Origin: Pollutimonas bauzanensis_A
Lineage (GTDB): Bacteria > Pseudomonadota > Gammaproteobacteria > Burkholderiales > Burkholderiaceae_B
DNA length: 9,629 bases
Reading direction: 5' to 3'
NCBI RefSeq assembly: GCF_040393045.1
Contig: NZ_JBEBUX010000151.1
Span: 1-9,629 of the forward strand
The notes beneath the pieces were generated by a model. That model had not been told where the DNA came from. It saw only the letters and a program-made list of their open reading frames with translations, and searched no databases. The translations under genes were made by a program, and so were the position numbers. Below are positions 1-5,931 of this stretch, in pieces. Position 1 is the stretch's first letter. Every line of letters begins with the position of its first letter.

Positions 1-341
1 TCTGGCCCGATGACGTGCACAATGCCTTGGCGGCCATCTTCGATATCGAACAGCGCAATGCCTTTGCTTGCAGCCTGTTCACGCAATGCATTGACCATGT
101 CGGTGCTCCACTGCGCATCCCCCGCCCGCCTTCCCGGCCGTGTCGATGTGACGTGATCGAGCGTGGCGAAAGTAAGTTCAGGATTACGTACGGCGAGTTG
201 CCTGCGGTCCAGTACCTTGAGCGCCTCGACCCCGGTCAGCTCGTGCACCAGGTGCCGATCGACATGCAGCAAACTGACCCCGCCCGGCAGCACTGCCACC
301 TCGTGAGCCTCCCATACCTTGTCAAACAGAGAGCGCGCCAT
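1..341 (-). CDS. LeuC-like 3-isopropylmalate dehydratase large subunit (partial, N-terminal 113 residues)
   Basis: Translating the minus strand from the ATG at 341 gives an open frame of 113 codons that leaves the window at base 1. It opens MARSLFDKVWEAHEV, then has LLHVDRHLVHELTG at about residues 24-37, TFATLDHVTST, and ends GIVHVIGP. This matches the start of LeuC, whose canonical forms read LYIDRHLVHEVTSPQAF, DHNVST and GIVHVMGPE. About a quarter of the usual ~470 residues is present, so the Fe-S cysteines lie outside the window. LeuC forms the 4Fe-4S catalytic half of a hydro-lyase with LeuD and interconverts isopropylmalate isomers; related pairs hydrate citraconate or dimethylmaleate. 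A purine-rich AGAGAAAG lies just before the ATG. The gene follows the second permease by 17 bp on the same strand, as the last visible member of the importer operon. That placement suggests a catabolic paralogue rather than the leucine biosynthetic enzyme, but this is inference. Family assignment is strong; substrate is unknown. Confidence 0.85.
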   Translation of the reverse strand, partial: MARSLFDKVWEAHEVAVLPGGVSLLHVDRHLVHELTGVEALKVLDRRQLAVRNPELTFATLDHVTSTRPGRRAGDAQWSTDMVNALREQAASKGIALFDIEDGRQGIVHVIGP

Positions 342-358
342 ATCTTTCTCTAAGAAAA

Positions 359-1141
359 TTAATTTCCACGCCGCAGATGGCGATCCCATTGCAGAAGCCC
401 TATGCTCACCAACGTGGCAAACATGAACAACATCACAGCCAGTGCCATGATGGTCGGCGCATTGTTTCGATCGATAGCCAGCATCAACAGATGCCCAATA
501 CCGCGCTGAGACGCGAACATCTCACCCAGCAGGGTTCCCAGCAACGTCAGGGAAAAGCCGATGCGCAAACCGGCAACAATTTCGGGCACGGTAGCCGGTA
601 TCAGTACATGCAGCGCACCTTGCCATGGCGTCAACCGATGCGCCTGAATCGAGCGCATGTAGACGGGGCGGATATTGCGCACAGCCGTCATCGTGAATAT
701 CACGATGGGGATAATGCCGTGTATTACCCCAAATGCGATTTTGGCCGAAATGCCTAGCCCGAACATCAACAAAATAATCGGATACAAGGAAATTTTCGGT
801 ATCGAATACAAAGCAATGAGTATGGGCTCCATCACATCGCCGGCCAGGCGCCGGGCGCCGAGAATCAACCCAATGCCGACGCCTCCGACTATCGCTATGA
901 TCAGTGCGGTAAAGAAAGCCTTGCTAGTCTCGGCTAGATGAGCACCAAAATCGGGATCACTGAGTTCACGCTGCAATTGCGCTAGCGTGCGCCATGGACC
1001 TGGCAAGACCTCGACGCCCAGGCCCCAGCTCGCGATTTGCCATGACAGCAAGATGCCGCCGACAAGCCAGAAGATGTCGCCCCACCGGGATACGGCAGCC
1101 TTTCCGGTCATCGGAGTTCCAGACGTTGCAAGCCCTTTCAT
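359..1141 (-). CDS. ABC transporter permease, NitT/TauT (SsuC/TauC-like) family, second permease
   Basis: This 260-residue inner-membrane protein resembles SsuC/TauC-type BPD_transp_1 permeases (about 250-280 residues). Hydrophobic segments lie near residues 23-40, 76-96, 104-130, 132-152, 187-210 and 229-250. The cytoplasmic EAA loop that docks on the ATPase is at about 168-195, centred on HRLTPWQGALHVLIPATVPE. The family imports sulfonates, nitrate, thiamine precursors, phthalate and similar small solutes. The ATG at 1141 overlaps the upstream permease stop as ATGA, and an AAGGAG ribosome site lies at 1147-1152, 5 nt upstream, so the start is well supported and translation is probably coupled. 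It follows a different permease gene, so the channel is probably a heterodimer rather than the homodimer usual for TauC or SsuC. The solute cannot be told from this sequence. Confidence 0.93.
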   Translation of the reverse strand: MKGLATSGTPMTGKAAVSRWGDIFWLVGGILLSWQIASWGLGVEVLPGPWRTLAQLQRELSDPDFGAHLAETSKAFFTALIIAIVGGVGIGLILGARRLAGDVMEPILIALYSIPKISLYPIILLMFGLGISAKIAFGVIHGIIPIVIFTMTAVRNIRPVYMRSIQAHRLTPWQGALHVLIPATVPEIVAGLRIGFSLTLLGTLLGEMFASQRGIGHLLMLAIDRNNAPTIMALAVMLFMFATLVSIGLLQWDRHLRRGN

Positions 1142-1962
1142 GCGAACTCCTTAAGAACTCGACGCTGGTAAAGGTGTTGCTCGATCGCATGCAGAACGAG
1201 GTTGACGGCCCCGATGAAAGTCAGCAGCAAAAACATAAGGCCATACATCGTGGCGTTATCGAAATTGTTGTAGGCAAAGGCAATCTGGTAGCCAAAGCCC
1301 GCGCCCGACAATAAGAATTCACCGCCAATGATGGCAATAAAGGAATAAACGATAGCCAGTTTGATGCCGGTAAAAACGAAAGGCAGGCTGGCGGGAAGCG
1401 TAATCAGGAAAACCTCCTGAACACGGCTCATGCGCAGCATCCTTGCAGTGCGCAGCAATACTTTCGGGACGCGCTCCAGACCGTTAAGCGTATTAACTGC
1501 CATGGCCACGATGGCAAATAAAAATCCAAGCACGATCAATGGCCATCTATTCAAGCCAAACATGACGATCAACATGGGATAAAAAATGAATATAGGAACC
1601 GCGTAGTACGACAACAGCAGCGGGTCAAGCACCCGCCGCAATCGAGGCTGCTTGAAAAGCAAAAGACCAAACAAGAAACCTGCCGACGTGGCCATTAATA
1701 TCGATACCGCAGCGGAAGACAGCGTCAATAACATATCTTCCTGGTAGGTTCCCGCGCGCACTAGTTGCCACGCACTCCATGCCATTTCTGAAGGCGGAAT
1801 AAAAGAAATCGGATCGATCCATCCCAACCGGCTGGCGATTTCAAGCAAGATGATGCTGCCGGCTATCACAGCACACCGCAGCACGGTAACGCGACGCTTG
1901 GCTGATGCGCGTGCACTACCCCTTGGTATTCCGCCGAAACGTAGCGTTGTCGCACGGTTCAT
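1138..1962 (-). CDS. ABC transporter permease, NitT/TauT family, first permease
   Basis: The 274-residue product is a second BPD_transp_1-type permease, clearly different in sequence from its downstream partner. After a basic N-terminal tail (residues 1-29, many Arg and Lys) come hydrophobic segments near 30-46, 82-103, 112-136, 140-158, 199-217 and 238-258. The EAA loop is at about 174-205 (RMLRMSRVQEVFLITLPASL). It should sit in the cytoplasmic membrane, pair with the other permease and bind the ATPase encoded just upstream. The start at 1962 is 2 bp past the ATPase stop codon, and only a weak G-rich stretch precedes it, so translation likely depends on coupling. The stop overlaps the next start by 4 bp. 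Substrate specificity is not visible. Confidence 0.93.
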   Translation of the reverse strand: MNRATTLRFGGIPRGSARASAKRRVTVLRCAVIAGSIILLEIASRLGWIDPISFIPPSEMAWSAWQLVRAGTYQEDMLLTLSSAAVSILMATSAGFLFGLLLFKQPRLRRVLDPLLLSYYAVPIFIFYPMLIVMFGLNRWPLIVLGFLFAIVAMAVNTLNGLERVPKVLLRTARMLRMSRVQEVFLITLPASLPFVFTGIKLAIVYSFIAIIGGEFLLSGAGFGYQIAFAYNNFDNATMYGLMFLLLTFIGAVNLVLHAIEQHLYQRRVLKEFA

Positions 1963-1964
1963 GG

Positions 1965-2807
1965 TTATGAAGCCCCCAACGCCTTGAGCGATTCGGTGCG
2001 CAACAAGCCCCAGATTTGCGACTGCAGTGCGCCATACCTTGGATCCATCGCTGTTTCGCTGCCGCGTTCCCGCGACCAGCCTGTTTCAACCACATCAATG
2101 AATGTTCCAGGACGCGCGGACATAGTACCGACGCGATCCGACAGCAAGACCGCCTCGTCAATGGAGTGGGTAATAAGCATGACTGTCGAATCAGTTTCAC
2201 GCCACAGCTTGAGCATCTCCTCGCCCATCAGTAAGCGCGTCTGCTGATCAAGAGCGCCAAACGGTTCGTCCAGCAACATCAGGCGAGGACGCAGAACCAT
2301 CGCGCGGGCTATGCAAACGCGTTGACGCATGCCGCCCGAAAGTTGTGCCGGGTAAACCTTTGCAAACCCGGCGAGCCCCATGAAAGCAAGCGCGTGATCG
2401 ACACGTTCCTTAACCTCGTTTTCGGGCAGGCCCGTTCGGCGTGCCCCAAACGCGGCGTTATCAAAGACCGAAAGCCATGGAAAACTGGCATCTTCTTGAA
2501 ATACAACGGCAACGCCATCAGGCACCTTGCCGTTGACCTCGGCGTCCTCGAAGCAAATACTGCCGTCGGTAGGCGGGCTTAACCCCGCTACCAAATCCAG
2601 CAGTGTCGACTTCCCGCAGCCGGAGGGCCCAACGACAGAGAAAAATTCCCCTTGCCGCAAATCAAACGAAACGGGGCCAAGAGCATGAAGGGGTGAGCCT
2701 CCATCGCGGGCGGGGAATACTTTAGTCGCTTCCTTCACGGCAACATGAGGTTTACCGTCGTTTGCCGACGCTGGAATTTGCTTGACCATTTTTAGGGAGC
2801 TCGCCAT
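1965..2807 (-). CDS. ABC transporter ATP-binding protein, NitT/TauT family
   Basis: This 280-residue cytoplasmic ATPase has all the ABC motifs in order: Walker A GPSGCGKST at 60-68, Q-loop FQEDASFPW around Q104, signature LSGGMRQR at 156-163, Walker B LMLLDEP at 176-182, D-loop ALDQQT, and the switch histidine in THS at H214. The QEDASFPW Q-loop and the length match the SsuB/TauB/NrtD group that energises sulfonate, nitrate and phthalate-type importers. The gene starts 11 bp after the binding-protein stop and ends 2 bp before the first permease. The ATG at 2807 has only a weak ribosome site; an alternative ATG six codons later would remove nothing conserved. No lesion is visible and all catalytic residues are present. 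Confidence 0.95.
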   Translation of the reverse strand: MASSLKMVKQIPASANDGKPHVAVKEATKVFPARDGGSPLHALGPVSFDLRQGEFFSVVGPSGCGKSTLLDLVAGLSPPTDGSICFEDAEVNGKVPDGVAVVFQEDASFPWLSVFDNAAFGARRTGLPENEVKERVDHALAFMGLAGFAKVYPAQLSGGMRQRVCIARAMVLRPRLMLLDEPFGALDQQTRLLMGEEMLKLWRETDSTVMLITHSIDEAVLLSDRVGTMSARPGTFIDVVETGWSRERGSETAMDPRYGALQSQIWGLLRTESLKALGAS

Positions 2808-2818
2808 GCCGACACTTG

Positions 2819-3805
2819 CTACTTGCTACGTTGATCAGCGGGCAGCAAGCTTTCATCCACGATCGCCGACCAATCGAAAGGGCCTGGCTCGACTGCCTTG
2901 ACCAATTGCAGCCCTTTGAGCATTGCGTTCATACCTTCGTAATCAAGCTTGCCTGTGCTCCAGTACTCGCCTTTTGATGACAGGATGTCGTTAATCGCAA
3001 GCTTCGCGATTTTGGGATCCATCTTGTAATGTTTAGCCAGAATGTCTCCTGATTCCTCAGGGTTCTTCAATAAATATTCAACACCCTTGCGACGCCCTTC
3101 GATAATGGCTTTGATCGTGTCAGGATGCTGCTTGAGGTAATCGGTGCGCACAATGCCAACCGTTTGCGTCAACCTCGGTATCTCATCACCGGACTTGAAT
3201 ACAACTTTCAGATTTTCGCGTTCCCGGCTCAGCACTGGCTCCGTCATGTAGATAACATCAACAGCGCCTTCGCGTAATGCGGTATAGGCCGCGCTAAGAC
3301 TTCCCACTGCCTTGCGATCTACATCAGCCAGTATCCCCCGATTGGTCAACGCCATGGTCGACACCATGTCGGTAACTGATTTGGGACTGCTATAACCTAG
3401 CTTCTTCCCTTTCAGATCCATAATCGTATTCAATGGAGAATCTTTTTTTGCAACCCATACATTGTCTGAAAGGCTAAGGACACCGCCATGCACAATCGTG
3501 AGCTTGACGCCTTGCTTGATCGCCGCGATGGCCGCAGAAAGCGCCACCTCGCCATAAGGAATATCGGAAGCCAGTGCGTTACGCACTGTCGTTCCACCGC
3601 CTTGGGATGTGATGAATCCCGTAACATCTATCCCTGACTCTTTGAAGAATCCTTTTTCCAATGCAACAGCGAACGGCGTTCCATACATTCCATCGGCCCA
3701 ATGCGTTACCGTCAGATTAGCTGCAGAGGCCGCTGCGCCGCCTCCCAGCACAATAGGCAAAAGAATGCACTGCATCATCCTGGCAAACACAGGTTTGAGA
3801 TTCAT
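2819..3805 (-). CDS. ABC transporter periplasmic substrate-binding protein (NMT1/THI5-like, NitT/TauT family)
   Basis: The 328-residue protein begins with a Sec signal peptide: a Lys/Arg start, a hydrophobic stretch at 11-22, and an ASA cleavage motif near residues 26-28. There is no lipobox cysteine, so it should be a free periplasmic protein. The mature part has typical family landmarks: GTPFAVALEKGFFKESGIDV at about 42-61, the glycine-rich SQGGGTTVRNALAS that lines the ligand cleft (67-80), MDLKGKKLGYSSP (129-141), and MTEP near 187-190. It captures the solute and delivers it to the two-permease channel. The ATG at 3805 is preceded by AGGAGA at 3812-3817, 6 nt away. It is the promoter-proximal gene of the importer operon and is divergent from a GntR regulator that probably controls it. 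The ligand (sulfonate, carboxylate or aromatic acid) is not determinable here. Confidence 0.93.
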   Translation of the reverse strand: MNLKPVFARMMQCILLPIVLGGGAAASAANLTVTHWADGMYGTPFAVALEKGFFKESGIDVTGFITSQGGGTTVRNALASDIPYGEVALSAAIAAIKQGVKLTIVHGGVLSLSDNVWVAKKDSPLNTIMDLKGKKLGYSSPKSVTDMVSTMALTNRGILADVDRKAVGSLSAAYTALREGAVDVIYMTEPVLSRERENLKVVFKSGDEIPRLTQTVGIVRTDYLKQHPDTIKAIIEGRRKGVEYLLKNPEESGDILAKHYKMDPKIAKLAINDILSSKGEYWSTGKLDYEGMNAMLKGLQLVKAVEPGPFDWSAIVDESLLPADQRSK

Positions 3806-3894
3806 TTTTTGTCTCCTGAATAGGTATCATAATTTTTGTCCTACACTTTTAGATTAAAGTATCTTCCTACATTTGTCACGGAAATTTCCAGTCA
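3806..3894. promoter_or_regulatory. Divergent promoter/operator region between importer operon and GntR gene
   Basis: This 89-bp AT-rich gap must carry promoters for both directions. On the minus strand TATGAT at 3826-3831 is a fair -10 for the importer operon; no convincing -35 was found. Adjacent to it, 3836-3846 reads TTGTCCTACAC, which fits the FadR-subfamily pattern TNGTNNNACNA at every fixed position except the last and contains the perfect TGT-N3-ACA dyad. TCCTACA occurs twice, at 3839-3845 and 3865-3871, 26 bp apart. An ACTTT-N6-AAAGT dyad lies between at 3845-3860. A regulator bound here would cover the importer promoter and possibly its own. Operator assignment is inference. Confidence 0.45.
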
Positions 3895-4617
3895 ATGACT
3901 AAACAAAGAATCACCGATACGGTGGAAGCGGAAAATGTGCTGCGCAGCGGCGATATGGTCGAACGCATAGCTGCAATCCTGAAAGAACAAATTCTTGACG
4001 GAACACTAGCACCTGGACAACGCCTTATTTCGCGCGATCTCATAGAGGAACTTGGCATAAGCCGAGGCCCTCTGCGGGAAGCCTTTCGGCGCCTGGCTGC
4101 TGACAGGCTCGTTGAATTAATTCCGAATCGCGGCGCACTGGTCCGGCGCTTGTCACCAGACGAAATCATCCATTTATTCCAAATACGGGAAGCGCTCGAA
4201 GGCCATGCTGCACGATTAGCGGCAACCCGAATAGACGAAGGAAATAATCGCGCTTTTTTCCAGGCGATCGCCGAACAGGGCCAACGACATAAACGGGAGC
4301 AGGACTTTCAGGCTTTTATTGCCCACAACCGCGAGTTCCATCAAGCCATCGTGAAACTTAGCGGCAACCCCGAACTAGGTGAACTGATAGACAGATATCA
4401 GTTGGCCGTATTCATGTCCCTGCTTCGTCAAGTGGTTGAGACTGGGCAGATCATCAAAGACTCCATCGCGCAGCATGAGGCGATAGCAGAAGCCATACTC
4501 CGGGGAGATGGCGATGCGGCCTGCATCGCCATGCAAAAGCACTTATGGCACTCGGCGCACACGATGCTAAAACGCGCCCAATCCAAAGCACTGAAGCGGG
4601 CGCACAATAGCCCCTGA
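3895..4617 (+). CDS. GntR-family transcriptional regulator, FadR subfamily with FCD domain
   Basis: The 240-residue protein has an N-terminal winged helix at about 21-86, with the GntR signature ILDGTLAPGQRL followed by LGISRGPLREAFRRLAADRLVE and the wing NRGALVRRLS. An all-helical FCD effector domain follows at about 92-225. Likely FCD metal ligands are H149 (FHQAI), H194 (QHEAI) and H216 (QKHL). The position four residues before H149, usually Asp, is Asn145. FCD regulators respond to small organic acids and commonly repress adjacent catabolic or transport genes. The gene is divergent from the importer operon with an 89-bp gap, so that operon is the expected target. The ATG at 3895 has only a weak ribosome site (ACGGAAA, about 11 nt upstream); the ATG at codon 21 is possible but would cut into the start of the DNA-binding domain. 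Confidence 0.92.
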   Translation: MTKQRITDTVEAENVLRSGDMVERIAAILKEQILDGTLAPGQRLISRDLIEELGISRGPLREAFRRLAADRLVELIPNRGALVRRLSPDEIIHLFQIREALEGHAARLAATRIDEGNNRAFFQAIAEQGQRHKREQDFQAFIAHNREFHQAIVKLSGNPELGELIDRYQLAVFMSLLRQVVETGQIIKDSIAQHEAIAEAILRGDGDAACIAMQKHLWHSAHTMLKRAQSKALKRAHNSP

Positions 4618-4708
4618 TCGGCGGGTTTCTCTGCTAGTATTTATGCTCTGTCCCGCCAAAACCCATCCTGTGAAACAACCAGACGTCCCCAAGGAGAAAC
4701 AACCCGTC

Positions 4709-5224
4709 ATGCGCCGACTCATGCTGCTTCGCCACGCAAAAGCCGACACGCCTGAGGGCATCCGGGACCACGACCGGCCGCTTGCGCCGCGCGGGCGCCG
4801 GCAATGCCAGGAAATGGGAAAATACATGGGGCATCACGGCCTGGAACCGGATCTGGTTATTGTTTCAACAGCGCGCCGAACGCAGGAAACCTGGGAACTG
4901 TTGCGCCCAGCGTTCGGCAATGCACCCGCACAGCAAAACGAAGGCCGTATCTACGAAGCATTGCCCAGCGATATCCTGCAAGTCATCAAGGAAACGGCAG
5001 ATTCAGTTCGCGTATTGCTGCTTATCGGCCACAACCCTGGCTTCGAGCGTTTGGCCGCAAGCCTTATTGGAACAGGACGTCCCTCGGCCCTTACGCGGCT
5101 TGGGCGTGAATTTCCAACTGCGGGGTTGGCTATTATCGACTTTACCGAGGGGAGCTGGGACGAATTATCTGCAGGCAGCGGTCACCTGGAACGGTTTGAA
5201 ACGCTGGCGTCAATTGGCAGCTAG
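4709..5224 (+). CDS. sixA: SixA-like phosphohistidine phosphatase (histidine phosphatase superfamily)
   Basis: With the ATG at 4709 the protein is 171 residues and opens MRRLMLLRHAKAD, the RHG-type catalytic motif of SixA (R8, H9). Other active-site residues are visible: R56 in STARRTQET, E83 in IYEA, and H108 in IGHNPGFE. SixA in Escherichia coli dephosphorylates phosphohistidine on phosphocarrier proteins such as NPr; related short proteins in other bacteria are poorly characterised, so the target here is open. The protein is cytoplasmic with no signal peptide. The frame is open back to an ATG at 4643, but the extra 22 residues are proline- and lysine-rich and unlike the family, whereas AAGGAG at 4691-4696 lies 12 nt before 4709. 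It is 91 bp after the GntR gene on the same strand, with no sign of a functional link. Confidence 0.88.
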   Translation: MRRLMLLRHAKADTPEGIRDHDRPLAPRGRRQCQEMGKYMGHHGLEPDLVIVSTARRTQETWELLRPAFGNAPAQQNEGRIYEALPSDILQVIKETADSVRVLLLIGHNPGFERLAASLIGTGRPSALTRLGREFPTAGLAIIDFTEGSWDELSAGSGHLERFETLASIGS

Positions 5225-5374
5225 CACCGTTAAATAATCCCGCCCAGCGCTATTTGGTGCGCATCAGGCAACACGGTGAGTCCGTGCGCATGCCTACCGA
5301 TGTACATCATTCCTCCTTACGATAATGGCATGCGGCCCTCTGCCGTTAGCAACGCATTATCGCCAGGAGCAATC
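5225..5374 (+). promoter_or_regulatory. Leader region of the AhpD-like gene with dyad repeats
   Basis: The 150-bp gap holds several symmetric elements. The clearest is CGATAATG at 5320-5327 with its exact reverse complement CATTATCG at 5355-5362, separated by 27 bp. GATAAT in the left arm (5321-5326) could serve as a -10 hexamer; no good -35 was found. A smaller dyad, CACGG-N5-CCGTG, spans 5272-5286, and GTGCGCAT is repeated directly at 5257-5264 and 5284-5291. The ribosome site AGGAG at 5365-5369 follows the right arm closely. No T-run supports a terminator for the upstream gene. Confidence 0.4.
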
Positions 5375-5854
5375 ATGACCCAACGCATCAACTATATTCA
5401 GCAATCGCCCGAACTCTTCAAGAAATTCCTGGCCTTCAGTGACCAGTTTAAGAACAGCTTGATAGAAGAACCCATCCACGACCTTGTTAACATCCGCGCC
5501 TCGCAGCTCAACGGTTGTGGATTTTGCCTGGACATGCACGTGAAGGAAGCCACAATTCATGGCGAACGGGCACTGCGCCTTCATCACGTTGCAGCCTGGC
5601 GCGAATCTGCACTCTTTGCTCCGCGCGAACGTGCAGCCCTCGCCTGGACCGAGGTGCTGACCAAACTGCCTGATCACGGCGTCGCCGACGATATTTACGA
5701 GCGGGTGCGTAGCCAATTTAGTGAAAAAGAATTATCCGACCTCACGTTCGCTGTGATGGCCATCAATGGATGGAACCGTGCAAATATCGCATTCAAGACC
5801 GTACCTGGCTCAGCCGACAAGGCCTTTGGCCTGGATAAAGCCAGCCTCGCCTGA
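5375..5854 (+). CDS. Carboxymuconolactone decarboxylase family protein, AhpD-like alkylhydroperoxidase
   Basis: With the ATG at 5375 the protein is 159 residues. The diagnostic segment is RASQLNGCGFCLDMHVKEA, giving C48-x2-C51-x3-H55, the redox-active CxxC plus histidine of AhpD-type proteins. ALRLHHVAAWRES, FAPRERAALAWTEVLTK and MAINGWNRANIAF follow, as in the short single-domain CMD proteins. The CxxC implies peroxide or thiol chemistry rather than true carboxymuconolactone decarboxylation, which does not use it. The frame extends back to 5276, but AGGAG at 5365-5369 is 5 nt before 5375 and the upstream residues are not family-like. It is cytoplasmic with no signal peptide. A LysR-type regulator follows on the same strand and may control it; physiological substrate unknown. 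Confidence 0.9.
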   Translation: MTQRINYIQQSPELFKKFLAFSDQFKNSLIEEPIHDLVNIRASQLNGCGFCLDMHVKEATIHGERALRLHHVAAWRESALFAPRERAALAWTEVLTKLPDHGVADDIYERVRSQFSEKELSDLTFAVMAINGWNRANIAFKTVPGSADKAFGLDKASLA

Positions 5855-5902
5855 ACGAAATATAACTATTGAAAAAAAACGGCGATAGTGTCACAGGCAG
5901 CA

Positions 5903-5931
5903 GTATCCATACGTCTAGTGAGTATGGATAC
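5903..5931. repeat. Perfect 10-bp inverted repeat at the LysR gene start
   Basis: GTATCCATAC at 5903-5912 is followed after 9 bp by its exact reverse complement GTATGGATAC at 5922-5931. The right arm contains the proposed ATG of the LysR gene (5924-5926). The inner part, ATAC-N9-GTAT, resembles the dyads bound by LysR-type regulators. It could be an autoregulatory operator, or in RNA a stem that hides the start codon. Confidence 0.8.

Noticed and set aside
15..353. Plus-strand open frame of 112 codons over the left edge
   Set aside because: It is antisense to the LeuC-like frame, which has clear conserved motifs; the plus-strand translation is rich in Pro, Arg and His with no recognisable domain.
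4620..4657. GGCGGG (4620-4625) and CCCGCC (4652-4657) inverted repeat after the GntR gene, considered as a terminator
   Set aside because: The loop would be 26 nt and no T-run follows on the plus strand, so it does not look like an intrinsic terminator.
4643..4708. Extended N-terminus of the SixA-like protein from the upstream ATG
   Set aside because: The added 22 residues are unlike the family, which begins a few residues before RHAK, and AAGGAG at 4691-4696 serves the ATG at 4709.
5224..5260. GCACC/GGTGC inverted repeat at the SixA-like stop codon, considered as a terminator
   Set aside because: Arms are only 5 bp with a 27-nt loop and there is no downstream T-run.
5276..5374. Extended N-terminus of the AhpD-like protein from 5276
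   Set aside because: A strong AGGAG lies before 5375, the extra residues are not conserved-looking, and the stretch holds regulatory-type dyads.
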